Source of the DNA: DASSHA01 sp035693145
Lineage (GTDB): Bacteria; Chloroflexota; Limnocylindria; Limnocylindrales; CSP1-4
Direction: 5' to 3'
NCBI GenBank assembly: GCA_035693145.1
Contig: DASSHA010000195.1
Coordinates: 1-40,636 of the forward strand
DNA: 40,636 nt
Part shown: positions 16,172-24,304 of the stretch, one piece after another
Position numbering within the stretch: position 1 is the stretch's first letter
Layout: the number at the start of each line of letters is the position of its first letter
Translations under genes and position numbers: made by a program
The notes under the pieces: generated by a model
What the model saw: the letters and a program-made list of their open reading frames with translations, nothing else
What the model was told of the DNA's origin: nothing
Database searches by the model: none

Positions 16172-17311
16172 CTACCAGGCGGTCGCGGTCGCGCGTTCCG
16201 TCAGCCCCTGCGTCTCGAGCCAGCGCTCGGCATCGATCGCGGCCTTGCAGCCGTCGGCGGCCGCGGTGACCGCCTGGCGGTAACGGTGATCGTGGACGTC
16301 GCCGGCGATGAACACGCCCTCGATCTTCGAGCCGGTCTCGTCGTGGACGACGAGGTAGCCCATCGGATCGACCTCGAGCCAGTCGCGGAAGGCATCGGTG
16401 TTCGGGCGGTAGCCGATCGCGATGAACAGGCCGTCCATCGAGATCTCGCGCGTCTCGTCGGTCCTGGTGTCGCGGAGACGAAGCCCGGTGACGTGCGTGT
16501 CACCCAGGACCTCGTCGACGGCCGTGTTCAGGTGGACCTCGACCTTCTCGTTCGAGCGGGCGCGGTCGGCCATGATCCGGCTCGCCCGGAAGTCGTCGCG
16601 CCGGTGGAGCAGATGGACCTTCGAGGCGAAGCGGGTGAGGAACGTCGCCTCCTCCATCGCGGTGTCGCCGCCGCCGACGACGGCGATCTCCTTGTCGCGG
16701 AAGAAGAAGCCGTCGCACGTCGCACAGGCGGAGACGCCACGTCCGCGCAGACGCTCCTCTGACGGAAGACCCAGCCAGAGCGCCGACGCGCCGGTCGCGA
16801 CGACGACCGCGTCGGCCCGATACTCGACGCCACGCGCCCACAGCCCGAACGGTCGGCTGGCGAAGTCGACCCGATCGATGTCGACGTCGACGAGGCGGGT
16901 GCCGAACCGCTCCGCCTGCTCGCGAAACGCCGCCATGAGCTCCGGGCCCTGGACGCCGGCGGGAAAGCCCGGGAAGTTCTCGACGTCCGAGGTGATCATC
17001 AGCTGGCCACCGGGGGCCGAACCCGCGAGCACGATCGGCTCGAGGTTCGCTCGCGCCGCGTAGATCGCCGCGGTCAGGCCCGCCGGACCGGAACCGACGA
17101 TGACGACCTTCGCGTGGTGAGGGCCATCGCCGCGGAGCGAGGCGTCCGTGCCGTTGCCACTGACCGGCGATGTGGCCGAGCCGCCGAAGGAGATCGCCGG
17201 CAGCCCGGACGGCAGCGCATCCGTCCTTCCGGTCGCACCGAAGTCGATCGACACGCCCCCGAAGCCGCCCGAACCGTTCTTCGAGGCGGGCGTTTCCCGT
17301 TCGTGGCTCAT
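16172..17311 (-). CDS. trxB: Thioredoxin reductase with N-terminal extension
   Basis: NADPH-dependent FAD enzyme that reduces thioredoxin. FAD site VVIVGSGPAGLTAAIYAARA and GGQLMITSDVENFPGFP; redox centre ACATCDG; NADPH site VVGGGDTAMEEATFL; C-terminal FAD motif GVFIAGDVHDHRYRQAV. 379 residues from the chosen start against about 310-330 usual. The excess is a Gly/Ser-rich, probably disordered N-terminal tail of about 65 residues before the FAD site. I prefer ATG at 17311 because AGGA lies 8 bases upstream; ATG at 17320 is also in frame. Read with the downstream exporter and OsmC gene. The palindrome at 17335-17353 lies in its leader. Confidence 0.94.
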   Translation of the reverse strand: MSHERETPASKNGSGGFGGVSIDFGATGRTDALPSGLPAISFGGSATSPVSGNGTDASLRGDGPHHAKVVIVGSGPAGLTAAIYAARANLEPIVLAGSAPGGQLMITSDVENFPGFPAGVQGPELMAAFREQAERFGTRLVDVDIDRVDFASRPFGLWARGVEYRADAVVVATGASALWLGLPSEERLRGRGVSACATCDGFFFRDKEIAVVGGGDTAMEEATFLTRFASKVHLLHRRDDFRASRIMADRARSNEKVEVHLNTAVDEVLGDTHVTGLRLRDTRTDETREISMDGLFIAIGYRPNTDAFRDWLEVDPMGYLVVHDETGSKIEGVFIAGDVHDHRYRQAVTAAADGCKAAIDAERWLETQGLTERATATAW

Positions 17312-17334
17312 CGTCCGCATCCTATCATCGCCGA

Positions 17335-17353
17335 CATACTCCCTGGGAGTATG
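17335..17353. promoter_or_regulatory. 19-base palindrome, CsoR/RcnR-like operator upstream of trxB
   Basis: CATACTCCC-T-GGGAGTATG is a perfect inverted repeat with 9-base arms and a 1-base centre, 24 bases before the trxB start. The plan TACT, C-tract, G-tract, AGTA is that of operators of the CsoR/RcnR/CstR (DUF156) repressors, which sense copper, nickel, formaldehyde or persulfide. The identity of the regulator is inferred; none is encoded in the window. Confidence 0.6.
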
Positions 17354-17399
17354 ATCTCCGCCGCGACGCGAGGTGCCTGCAACGGCTGCCTCGACTGGC

Positions 17400-18296
17400 T
17401 CAGAGGTCGTGGACAGCCGGCACCACGTCCGCGCAGATGACCTCGAGGCGCGCCGGGTCCCAGACGTCGCGGATGCTGACGATCACCTGCTGCGCGCCGG
17501 CGTCGCCGAGCTCTCCGAACCGGTCGACGATCGCCGACGGCGTCTGCGTCCCGTTGCCCCCGTCAGGCGTGACGGCGACGTTCTGGAGGGTCGTCCGTTC
17601 GATCTCGTCGTACCGCCGACCGATCGCCTCGCAGTGCTCGCGCAGGACGCGGTACTTGTGGGCCAGGCCCTCGGGGCCGCCGAACACGTTGGTCGCATCG
17701 GCGTACTGCGCCGCCAGCCGGAGCGTCCGCCGCTCGCCGCCCCCGCCGACGAGGATCGGGACGCGCGGCCGGCTGAGCGACTGGGGAGCGTTGAGGAGCC
17801 GTTCCGCGTGCGTCCGCCGGCCATCGAACGACGTCTCGCTGCCGCGCTCGCCCTGCCACATGAGGTGGGCCATCCGGAGCGTGTCCTCGACGAGGTCGAA
17901 CCGTTCGCCGAGCGACGGGAACGGGAAGCCGAGCGCACGCGACTCCTCCTCGTTCCAGGCGGCCCCGATCCCGAGCCAGGCGCGGCCGCCTGAGAGCACG
18001 TCGAGGGTCGTCGCGGCCTTGATCCAGAGGCCCGGGGCCCGGTAGTGGACGCCGCCGACGAGGAGGCCAAGCCGCGCTCTCGTCGTGTTCGCGGCCAGGA
18101 AGCCGAGCGTCGTCCAGCCCTCGAGCATCGGGTCCGTCGTGGGGCCGACGCTCCGGATCTGGAAGAAGTGGTCCATCACCCAGATCGAGTCGAAGCCCGC
18201 GGCGTCCGCCGTCCGAACGATCCGGCCGAGCGTCCGCCCGATGGCCGCGTCGCCGCCGGGGAACGTGAACGACGGGATCTGGAGGCCGATCTTCAT
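17400..18296 (-). CDS. LLM-class F420-dependent oxidoreductase
   Basis: 298-residue luciferase-like TIM-barrel enzyme expected to use reduced F420 for hydride transfer. It begins MKIGLQIPSFTFPGG, the normal barrel strand 1, then GFDSIWVMDHFFQI, LGLLVGGVHYRAPGLWIK, LSGGRAWLGIGAAWNEEE (the family hallmark) and RVPILVGGGGERRTL near the C-terminus. ATG at 18296 is fixed by this homology. It is the last gene of the F420 biosynthesis operon, 37 bases after cofE, which strengthens F420 rather than FMN as cofactor. Substrate unknown. Confidence 0.93.
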   Translation of the reverse strand: MKIGLQIPSFTFPGGDAAIGRTLGRIVRTADAAGFDSIWVMDHFFQIRSVGPTTDPMLEGWTTLGFLAANTTRARLGLLVGGVHYRAPGLWIKAATTLDVLSGGRAWLGIGAAWNEEESRALGFPFPSLGERFDLVEDTLRMAHLMWQGERGSETSFDGRRTHAERLLNAPQSLSRPRVPILVGGGGERRTLRLAAQYADATNVFGGPEGLAHKYRVLREHCEAIGRRYDEIERTTLQNVAVTPDGGNGTQTPSAIVDRFGELGDAGAQQVIVSIRDVWDPARLEVICADVVPAVHDL

Positions 18297-18333
18297 CGCG
18301 CCGGAACTATCCAGCGGCGCCCGAGCGCGAGCA

Positions 18334-19092
18334 TCAGCCGAAGAGGTCCGACGCCCGGTCCATGACGACCTCGCGGATCGAGCCCTCGCCGCGGATCGGG
18401 TCGGCGCCGCGAACGAGCGCGACCGGGCGACGAGCCGTCTTCCCGAGCGCGAGCTCGGCGGCCGAGGCGATCTCGTCGGCGACGGCACGGACCGTCGAGT
18501 GCATCGTCCGGCCGTCGGCGTCCGCGGTCCCGCGCAGGTCGTCGAGCGGGCGGAGGCCCGACACCCCGATCGCGACATCGACGATCCCCCAGCGCCACGG
18601 CCGCCCGAAGCTGTCCGACACGACGATCGGGACGTCGACGCCGAAGCGGTCTCGAACCGCCGCCCGGATCGAGGCCGCCGAGGCGTCGGGATCCTTCGGC
18701 AGGAGCGTCACGACGTCGCCCGACCCGGGACCGACGTTCGAGGCGTCGATCCCGCCGTTCGCGCAGACGAAGCCGTGATGCGTCTCCGTGATCAGCACAC
18801 CGCGTTCCATCCGGACGACACGGCGAGCCTCGCGCAGGACGACCTCGATCTGTCGAGGGTCCCGGTCGAACCTCGCCGCGAAGTCGACCGCCTCGGGTCG
18901 CGGCTCGATGGTCCGGAGGTCCACGATCGCTCCCTCGGCCTTCGAGACGACCTTCTGGGTGACGACGAGCACGTCGGTCTCGGCGAGCGGCAGGGCGCCG
19001 CGCGTGCCGGCGAGAGCGTCGCCGATGTGCCGCCCGAGGTCGTCGCCCGGAGACACCTCGGGCATCGCCTCGAGCGCGACGACCGTCAGCAC
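18334..19092 (-). CDS. cofE: Coenzyme F420-0:L-glutamate ligase
   Basis: Adds L-glutamates to F420-0 using GTP, building the polyglutamate tail. 252 residues, the size of archaeal CofE and of the N-terminal half of mycobacterial FbiB. Motifs: PGDDLGRHI, VLVVTQKVVSKAEGA, THHGFVCANGGIDASNV, VVSDSFGRPWRWGIVDVAIG and the C-terminal ALVRGADPIRG. The FMN reductase domain that FbiB carries at its C-terminus is absent; in bacteria that domain reduces dehydro-F420. GTG start, 36 bases after the cofC stop. Second-last gene of the leftward F420 operon. Confidence 0.95.
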   Translation of the reverse strand: MLTVVALEAMPEVSPGDDLGRHIGDALAGTRGALPLAETDVLVVTQKVVSKAEGAIVDLRTIEPRPEAVDFAARFDRDPRQIEVVLREARRVVRMERGVLITETHHGFVCANGGIDASNVGPGSGDVVTLLPKDPDASAASIRAAVRDRFGVDVPIVVSDSFGRPWRWGIVDVAIGVSGLRPLDDLRGTADADGRTMHSTVRAVADEIASAAELALGKTARRPVALVRGADPIRGEGSIREVVMDRASDLFG

Positions 19093-19128
19093 GTCCGCGC
19101 AGTCCCGGCGCGGGCGGCGTCGTCGATG

Positions 19129-19845
19129 TCAGCCGGCATGGCCAAGCTCGACGAGCCGGTCCTCGACGAGGAGGAGATCCTCGGGGGTGTCGAGATCGAT
19201 CGACAGGGGCGACTCGAGCTCGACATATCGCGCTCCGGCCTCGGCGGCCAGTCGCGCGTGCGTCGCCCGGCTGTCGGCGCCGAATGCGAACGCGATGACG
19301 TCCGGCGGGCGAAGGAGGAGCGCGTTCGTCCCGCGACCGTGGCGATCCGGGACGAGGACGACGACGGCCTCATCCGCATCCGTGAGGCTGTCGGTGTCGC
19401 TGGCCGCCGGCGGACGGGCCGCTGCGAACAGGGCGGCGACCGACTCGCCATCGACGAGCGGCAGGTCGCCGGGCAGGACGACGAGCGTCGCTGCGCCGGC
19501 ATCGAGCGCGGCGTCGCGGCCGACGCCCAGCGCGGCGTTCAACCCACGGCGGCGCTGACCGATCGCCCGGGCTCCGGCCGCGGCCGCGAGCGCCCGGGTC
19601 GCGTCGTCCTCGCTGACGACGACGATGTCGGCGACGCCGGCCTGGCGCGCCGCGCCGACGGTTCGACGCAGCAGTCGCGCCACGAGGTCCCGGCGCTCCT
19701 CGGCGTCGAGCACGTGGCCGAGCCGGGTCTTGGCGCCCTCGAGCGAGCGCACCGGGATGACCGCGGCGCTCGCCGGCTGGCCGGCGGCCGCGTCGTCGCG
19801 GGCGGCCGGGCCCGGGTTCGCGGTGGGGCTGGGGTCCGAGGACAT
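19129..19845 (-). CDS. cofC: 2-phospho-L-lactate (or PEP) guanylyltransferase
   Basis: Activates phospholactate or phosphoenolpyruvate with GTP for F420 synthesis (CofC/FbiD). 238 residues. The nucleotidyltransferase fold is clear: AAVIPVRSLEGAKTRLG (about 26-42), VVVSEDDATRALA, GLNAALGVGRDAAL, LVVLPGDLPLVDGESV, RHGRGTNALLLRPPDVI and FAFGADSRATHARLAAEAG. The N-terminal 25 residues are low-complexity and unlike the family; the first ATG giving a normal length is at 19845. 40 bases separate it from cofD. Whether it prefers phosphoenolpyruvate, as in mycobacteria, or phospholactate cannot be read from sequence. Confidence 0.93.
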   Translation of the reverse strand: MSSDPSPTANPGPAARDDAAAGQPASAAVIPVRSLEGAKTRLGHVLDAEERRDLVARLLRRTVGAARQAGVADIVVVSEDDATRALAAAAGARAIGQRRRGLNAALGVGRDAALDAGAATLVVLPGDLPLVDGESVAALFAAARPPAASDTDSLTDADEAVVVLVPDRHGRGTNALLLRPPDVIAFAFGADSRATHARLAAEAGARYVELESPLSIDLDTPEDLLLVEDRLVELGHAG

Positions 19846-19885
19846 CGATCGGATCGTAGCGGGATGGGCGACCCGGGCCGGCCTG

Positions 19886-20872
19886 CTACGCGCGAGCAGC
19901 CGCCCGGGACGTGGTGGCAGCGCGGCTCGCATCGACGACGGTCGCGGCGAGTCGCGCGCGGGACGCATCGTCCGTCATGACCGTGTCGGCGACGAGCGGC
20001 TCGATGCCGGCCGACCGGATCGCCGCGGCGAGGTCGGTGTCCGCGTGGTCGACGACGAGCACGTCTGCGATGCCGGCGTACAGCCTGGCAACCCCGAGCG
20101 CCGACGGGTCATGGCCGAGCGACTGGAGCATCCGGTCCGCGGGACCCTTCAGCGCGCGACCGGCGACGATCGGGCTTACCGCAACGACGCGCGCTCCTGC
20201 CGCTCGGCGTGCCGCGATCGCCTCGCGGATGCCGGGCAGGGCGAGGATGGGCCCGATGGAGACGAACGGGTTCGACGGGCAGACGACGATCGCCTCCGCC
20301 GCCCGGATCGCCGCACCGACTTCCGCGGAGGGTCGAGCGTCATCGATGCCGCGGAAGCGGATCTCGCGCACCGCCGGCGCCTGGCGCAGGCGGACGAAGT
20401 AGTCCTGGAAGGTGAGCCAGCCGTCGTCGGTTCGGACCTCCGTTCGAACCGGCTCGTCGCTCATCGGCAGGATCTGCGGGCCGACGCCGTGCGCCGCCTG
20501 GAGCGCGAGCGCGACCTCCGTCGCCCGGTCGCCGCGTGCGAGGCGGCCACTGCGCAGGAGGTGGGTCGCGAGGTCGCGGTCGCCGAGCCGGAACCACGTC
20601 TCGCCGCCGAGCCGATCGAGCGCGCCCATGACGTGCCACGTCTCGTCGCGCAGGCCCCAGCCCTGCTCCCGATCTTCGAGGCCCGCGAGCGTGTAGGCCA
20701 CGGTGTCGTGGTCGGGCCAGATCGTGAGCCCGTGGAGCTCGAAGTCGTCGCCGGTGTTGACGACGACGGTCAGGCCGGCGCCGACGACAGCCTGGAGGCC
20801 GGCGGCGAGCTTCGCGCCGCCGACGCCGCCCGCGAGCGCGACGATGCCGGACGGGCGAGGTTCGGCCGGCAT
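19886..20872 (-). CDS. cofD: 2-phospho-L-lactate transferase, F420-0 synthesis
   Basis: Transfers the activated phospholactyl or enolpyruvyl group to the deazaflavin Fo, giving F420-0 or dehydro-F420-0 (CofD/FbiA). 328 residues, the usual length. Motifs: ALAGGVGGAKLAAGLQAV at the N-terminus, NTGDDFELHGLTIWPDHDTV, WFRLGDRDLATH, ILPMSDEPVRTEV, VCPSNPFVSIGPILALPGI and VSPIVAGRALKGPADRML. ATG at 20872 follows the stop of the upstream flavin-protein gene after a single base, so the two are coupled. Fo synthase (CofG/H or FbiC) is not in the window. Confidence 0.96.
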   Translation of the reverse strand: MPAEPRPSGIVALAGGVGGAKLAAGLQAVVGAGLTVVVNTGDDFELHGLTIWPDHDTVAYTLAGLEDREQGWGLRDETWHVMGALDRLGGETWFRLGDRDLATHLLRSGRLARGDRATEVALALQAAHGVGPQILPMSDEPVRTEVRTDDGWLTFQDYFVRLRQAPAVREIRFRGIDDARPSAEVGAAIRAAEAIVVCPSNPFVSIGPILALPGIREAIAARRAAGARVVAVSPIVAGRALKGPADRMLQSLGHDPSALGVARLYAGIADVLVVDHADTDLAAAIRSAGIEPLVADTVMTDDASRARLAATVVDASRAATTSRAAARA

Positions 20873-20873
20873 C

Positions 20874-21299
20874 TCAGTCGGCGTAGTCGAACGCGTGCTC
20901 GATCGTGACACGGTAGGTCGCTCGTTGCTGGCCGCCGTACCGTGAGGGGTCGCGCCCGTAGCGCCGCGCCAGGTCCATGATGTCGCGTTCCGCGTCCGCG
21001 CCCTCGTGGATGCGCGTCGCGCGGCCCTTGAGCATGACGCAGTGGTACGGGCGCTCGGTGTCGTAGACGGCGATCGAGACGCGTGGGTCGCCATCGAGGT
21101 TCTGCGGCCAGACCCGCCCGACGCGGCTGTTGATCAGCAGGTCGTCGCCGTCGAGCGCGTACCAGATCACCGCCTGGTGCGGATCGCCGTCCGCGTCGAG
21201 GGTCGCGATCGTCGCGAAGCGCGGCGCTTCGAGGAACTGGCGGATGGGATCAGTCAGGGCATCGGCCGGTCCGGCCGGTCGCGGCGAGCGTTCGGTCAT
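20874..21299 (-). CDS. PPOX-class F420-binding flavin/deazaflavin oxidoreductase
   Basis: 141-residue split beta-barrel protein of the pyridoxamine-phosphate-oxidase-like superfamily (FDOR-B/Rv1155-like). It reads IRQFLEAPRFATIATLDADG, DPHQAVIWYALDGDDLLINS, RVGRVWPQNLDGDPRVSIAV and VMLKGRATRIHEG, a pattern typical of F420-binding members. First gene of the F420 operon, one base before cofD, which argues that it uses F420. Substrate unknown; members reduce biliverdin-type or other conjugated compounds. The trailing TYRVTIEHAFDYAD is a plausible last strand, so the gene is complete. Confidence 0.9.
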   Translation of the reverse strand: MTERSPRPAGPADALTDPIRQFLEAPRFATIATLDADGDPHQAVIWYALDGDDLLINSRVGRVWPQNLDGDPRVSIAVYDTERPYHCVMLKGRATRIHEGADAERDIMDLARRYGRDPSRYGGQQRATYRVTIEHAFDYAD

Positions 21300-21344
21300 G
21301 CGCCCGATGGTACGTCGGGCCGCGGCGTGTGCCGGTCGGAGGCG

Positions 21345-22508
21345 CTAGGACGCTGTCGCCTCGACGGAGGCCGATCGTCCGTGTGCGCGGTGCGCCCGGT
21401 TCGACGAGCGCACCTCGGCGGTCGGGTGTCGCGCCGGTTTCGGGATCGACGACGGGCGTCCGAGCAGGTAGCCCTGGCCGTACTCGACGCCGAGTGCGGT
21501 GAGCATCGCCAGGTCGCGCCGGTTCTCGATCCCCTCGGCGACGAGCTGGGCGCCGATCCGGCGGCCGAAGGAGACGAAGGCCTCGACGAGCGCCTGCTTC
21601 GCGTCGCCCTTCTTGCTGCCGATCCCGTGGACAATCTCGCGGTCGATCTTGATGATCGACGGCCTCAGCGCGGCGATGAGGGTGAAGCTCGCGTAGCCGG
21701 CCCCGGCGTCGTCGACCGCAAACCCGAAGCCCAGCCGGCGCAGCTCCTTGACGCGGCGGACGAGTCGCTCGGGGTCGGCGACCGCCTGCTGCTCCGTGCA
21801 TTCCACGGTGAGCTGCCGGACGGCGAGGCCGGCATCGCGGACCATCGCGACGAGGATCGCGGGGTCGAACGCGGAGGCGAGGAGGCTCGCCGGCGTGACG
21901 TTGATCGCGTAGCGCGAATCGACGGCCTCGCCGGCTGCCTTGAGCTCGGCGAGCCGCCCGAGGATTCGGGCGACGATGAATGCGTCGAGTTCGACCGAGC
22001 GGTCGGTGTCGATGCCGGCATGGACGATCGCGGTGATCGACTGGGGGAGCATCGGCATGACCGGCCGGAAGAGGCACTCGTACTCGTGGAGGTCGCCGGT
22101 CGCGAGCTCGACGATCGGCTGGAAGTGGACGTCATGGACGTTCTTGAGGCTGAAGAAGTAGTCGAGCGTCTTCGTCTGCGCGACGTGGGTCGACTGCGCC
22201 ATCCCGATCCGGTCCGCGATGCCGGACACCTGGACGGCCGCAGAGAAGGCGACGAGGTAGCGCTCGTGCTCGGGCAGGCCGCGGTCGACGGCGACGACGC
22301 CGTACTCGGGGTTCCGCGCGGCCCTCGCAACGTCGGCGACGACGGCGTCGGTCAGGCTCGCCGCGGGGGCGATGAGGCACGAGCCCGCCTCGAGCTCGAG
22401 GATGCGGCCGACGGCCACGGTCCTGGCGACGCGGTTGACGAATCGGATGTCGCGCGCCCAGAGAAGCCGCTCGTCGTCGGCGGTGCGGCTGCCGGTCAGG
22501 AAGCGCAT
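21345..22508 (-). CDS. EAL-domain protein, putative c-di-GMP phosphodiesterase
   Basis: 387 residues. The N-terminal 120 residues are not recognised. About 125-365 is an EAL domain that should hydrolyse cyclic di-GMP. The signature is altered to YECLFRP, yet the ligands seem kept: Glu of ECL, Asn of INVTPASL, Glu of TVECTE, Asp-Asp of FAVDDAGAGYAS (usually DDFGTG), Lys and Asp of IKIDREIV, Glu of AEGIEN and Gln of GQGYLLGRP. No GGDEF domain. No membrane segment, so it is cytoplasmic. The C-terminal 30 residues are basic and probably disordered. It stands alone between the F420 operon and a DUF1684 gene. Activity is likely but loop 6 is unusual. Confidence 0.88.
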   Translation of the reverse strand: MRFLTGSRTADDERLLWARDIRFVNRVARTVAVGRILELEAGSCLIAPAASLTDAVVADVARAARNPEYGVVAVDRGLPEHERYLVAFSAAVQVSGIADRIGMAQSTHVAQTKTLDYFFSLKNVHDVHFQPIVELATGDLHEYECLFRPVMPMLPQSITAIVHAGIDTDRSVELDAFIVARILGRLAELKAAGEAVDSRYAINVTPASLLASAFDPAILVAMVRDAGLAVRQLTVECTEQQAVADPERLVRRVKELRRLGFGFAVDDAGAGYASFTLIAALRPSIIKIDREIVHGIGSKKGDAKQALVEAFVSFGRRIGAQLVAEGIENRRDLAMLTALGVEYGQGYLLGRPSSIPKPARHPTAEVRSSNRAHRAHGRSASVEATAS

Positions 22509-22661
22509 GCCACCGGTCCAACCGCCCGCACCCGGTGGTGCGTGGGATCCACGGACGGATGATGACTGCTCCGATCCGCACGCCGGAGGCGCCGAGCGTC
22601 CCGGTGATGTCGAGACGATGGTCCCGAGCGGATCGTCCCGACCGACGATCCTGACGCGGCG

Positions 22662-23309
22662 CTAGGCGATCCGCTCGCCCGCGCGAATGGGAATGTCCAG
22701 CCGGTTCTCGGGCGGTGCGAGCGGGCAGGCCCATTTCGGATCGAACGCGCAGGACGGCTGGTAGGCGAAGTTGAAGTCGAGGACGAGCGTCCCGCGGTCC
22801 GCGTCGCCGCCCAGGTCTGCGCTCTTTGCCGCGTCGATGAGGTAGCGGCCCGCGCCGTACGTCTCCGTGCCGTTCGTCGCGTCGCGGAACGGGAGGAAGA
22901 GTCCGCCGGCGTAGCCCTCCATCCAGAAGACCGAGAGCGTCCGGTCGCCGGCGGGGAAGGGGACGGTGACCCGGCCGATCCGACGGAACGCGAGCCGGTC
23001 CGCGCCGCTGTTCGGGAGCTCGAGCGCGAGCGCATTCGGCGCCGGCGGCGGGGCTCTCTCGAGCACGACCTCGAAGCGCATCTCCGGGTCGTGCTCGAAA
23101 TGGCGGGCCTTGAAGGTGACCCGACCGCCGACCGGCACCGGCGACTGCGGGTGGTCCCGGAAGAGCCGCTCGCGTTCGCTCCGCCACAGTGCGAGCGCCG
23201 AACGCGTGTCGATGACGGCGAGCCGGCGGACGTCGGCGTAGAGGACCGCCACTCGTCGGCGCCAGTCCGCCAGCTCGAGGAGCTCGAGCGATTCGTCGTC
23301 GGGCGTCAT
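22662..23309 (-). CDS. DUF1684-family protein
   Basis: 215 residues, a widespread family without an established function. The C-terminal half is strongly family-like: GGLFLPFRDATNGTETYGAG, GRYLIDAA, LVLDFNFAYQPSCAFDPK and CPLAPPENRLDIPIRAGER. The N-terminal part has the helix WRRRVAVLYADV and SERERLFRDHPQSPV, also seen in the family. ATG at 23309 fits the normal start; the frame is open further upstream without likeness. No signal peptide or membrane segment. Divergent from the PEP mutase-like gene, with about 150 bases between. Confidence 0.88.
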   Translation of the reverse strand: MTPDDESLELLELADWRRRVAVLYADVRRLAVIDTRSALALWRSERERLFRDHPQSPVPVGGRVTFKARHFEHDPEMRFEVVLERAPPPAPNALALELPNSGADRLAFRRIGRVTVPFPAGDRTLSVFWMEGYAGGLFLPFRDATNGTETYGAGRYLIDAAKSADLGGDADRGTLVLDFNFAYQPSCAFDPKWACPLAPPENRLDIPIRAGERIA

Positions 23310-23461
23310 CGCTCGGACGGTAACCGCGAGCGCGCCGCGGATCAACCGTCCGCGCCGCGGGCCACGGCATCCCGCTGATCCGTGGGCGCGCCGTCCGCTA
23401 CCGTACGGCGCGAGACACGCGCCGCGAGCCACCCGCGGTGCCTCTCCGCGCGAGGTCCCGC

Positions 23462-24304
23462 ATGACTGTCAGCCAGGAGCACAAGGCCGAGGCGTTCCGC
23501 GCGCTCCACGCGGGCGAGCCGTTCGTCATCCCGAACCCCTGGGACGCCGGCTCCGCGCGGATGCTGGAGGCGTTCGGCTTCGCGGCGCTCGCGACGACGA
23601 GCTCGGGGTTCGCGTTCACGCTCGGCCGGCTCGACGGGCACGTCACGCTCGACGAGGTCGTCCGCCACGTCGAGGCGCTCGTCGCGGCGACCGACCTCCC
23701 CGTCTCGGTCGATCTGGAGAACGGGTACGGGCCGGAACCCGCCGCCGCGGCGGAGGCGATCCGGCGGGTCGCGGAGGCCGGCGCCGTCGGCGGCTCGATC
23801 GAGGATTACGACTCGCGCCGCGGGATCTACGACCTCGAAGCCGCGACGGAGCGGGTCGCCGCCGCGGCCGAGGTCGCGCACGGCCTGCCCTTCCCGTTCA
23901 TGCTCACCGCGCGGGCCGAGAACCACATCCGGGGCAACCCGGACCTCGACGACACGATCGCGCGGGTGCGGGCCTATGAACGGGCCGGCGCGGATGTCCT
24001 CTACGCGCCCGGCCTTCGGACGGTGGCCGACATTCGTGCCGTCTGCGGCGCGGTCTCGCGGCCGGTCAACGTCCTCGCGTTCGCCGGGCTCTCGCTGTCC
24101 GACGCCGTCGGCGCAGGCGCGCAGCGGATCAGCGTGGGCGGTGGCCTGACGTGGGTCGCCATCAAGGCGGCCGCAGCAACGGCCGCCGCGATTCGGAGCG
24201 GCGACTTCTCGTCGCTGACGGGCAGCCCGCCGCTCGCGGACTGGTTCGCCGACCGCGACGCCGAGGCATCGAAACGAACGACTGGAGGGGCGCATGGCGC
24301 GTGA
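23462..24304 (+). CDS. Isocitrate lyase/PEP mutase-family enzyme
   Basis: 280-residue TIM-barrel protein of the PEP mutase/isocitrate lyase superfamily, enzymes that make or break C-C or P-C bonds next to a carboxylate. It shows NPWDAGSARMLEAFGF, ATTSSGFAFTLGRLDG, the metal-site strand PVSVDLENGYGPEP, GGSIEDYD and ARAENHIRGN. It lacks the KKCGH motif of isocitrate lyase, so it belongs to the oxaloacetate-hydrolase-like/phosphonomutase-like branch whose substrates are mostly unknown. The ATG at 23462 fits the family start. Its last 11 bases overlap the start of the methylthioadenosine phosphorylase gene, suggesting coupling. Confidence 0.9.
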   Translation: MTVSQEHKAEAFRALHAGEPFVIPNPWDAGSARMLEAFGFAALATTSSGFAFTLGRLDGHVTLDEVVRHVEALVAATDLPVSVDLENGYGPEPAAAAEAIRRVAEAGAVGGSIEDYDSRRGIYDLEAATERVAAAAEVAHGLPFPFMLTARAENHIRGNPDLDDTIARVRAYERAGADVLYAPGLRTVADIRAVCGAVSRPVNVLAFAGLSLSDAVGAGAQRISVGGGLTWVAIKAAAATAAAIRSGDFSSLTGSPPLADWFADRDAEASKRTTGGAHGA

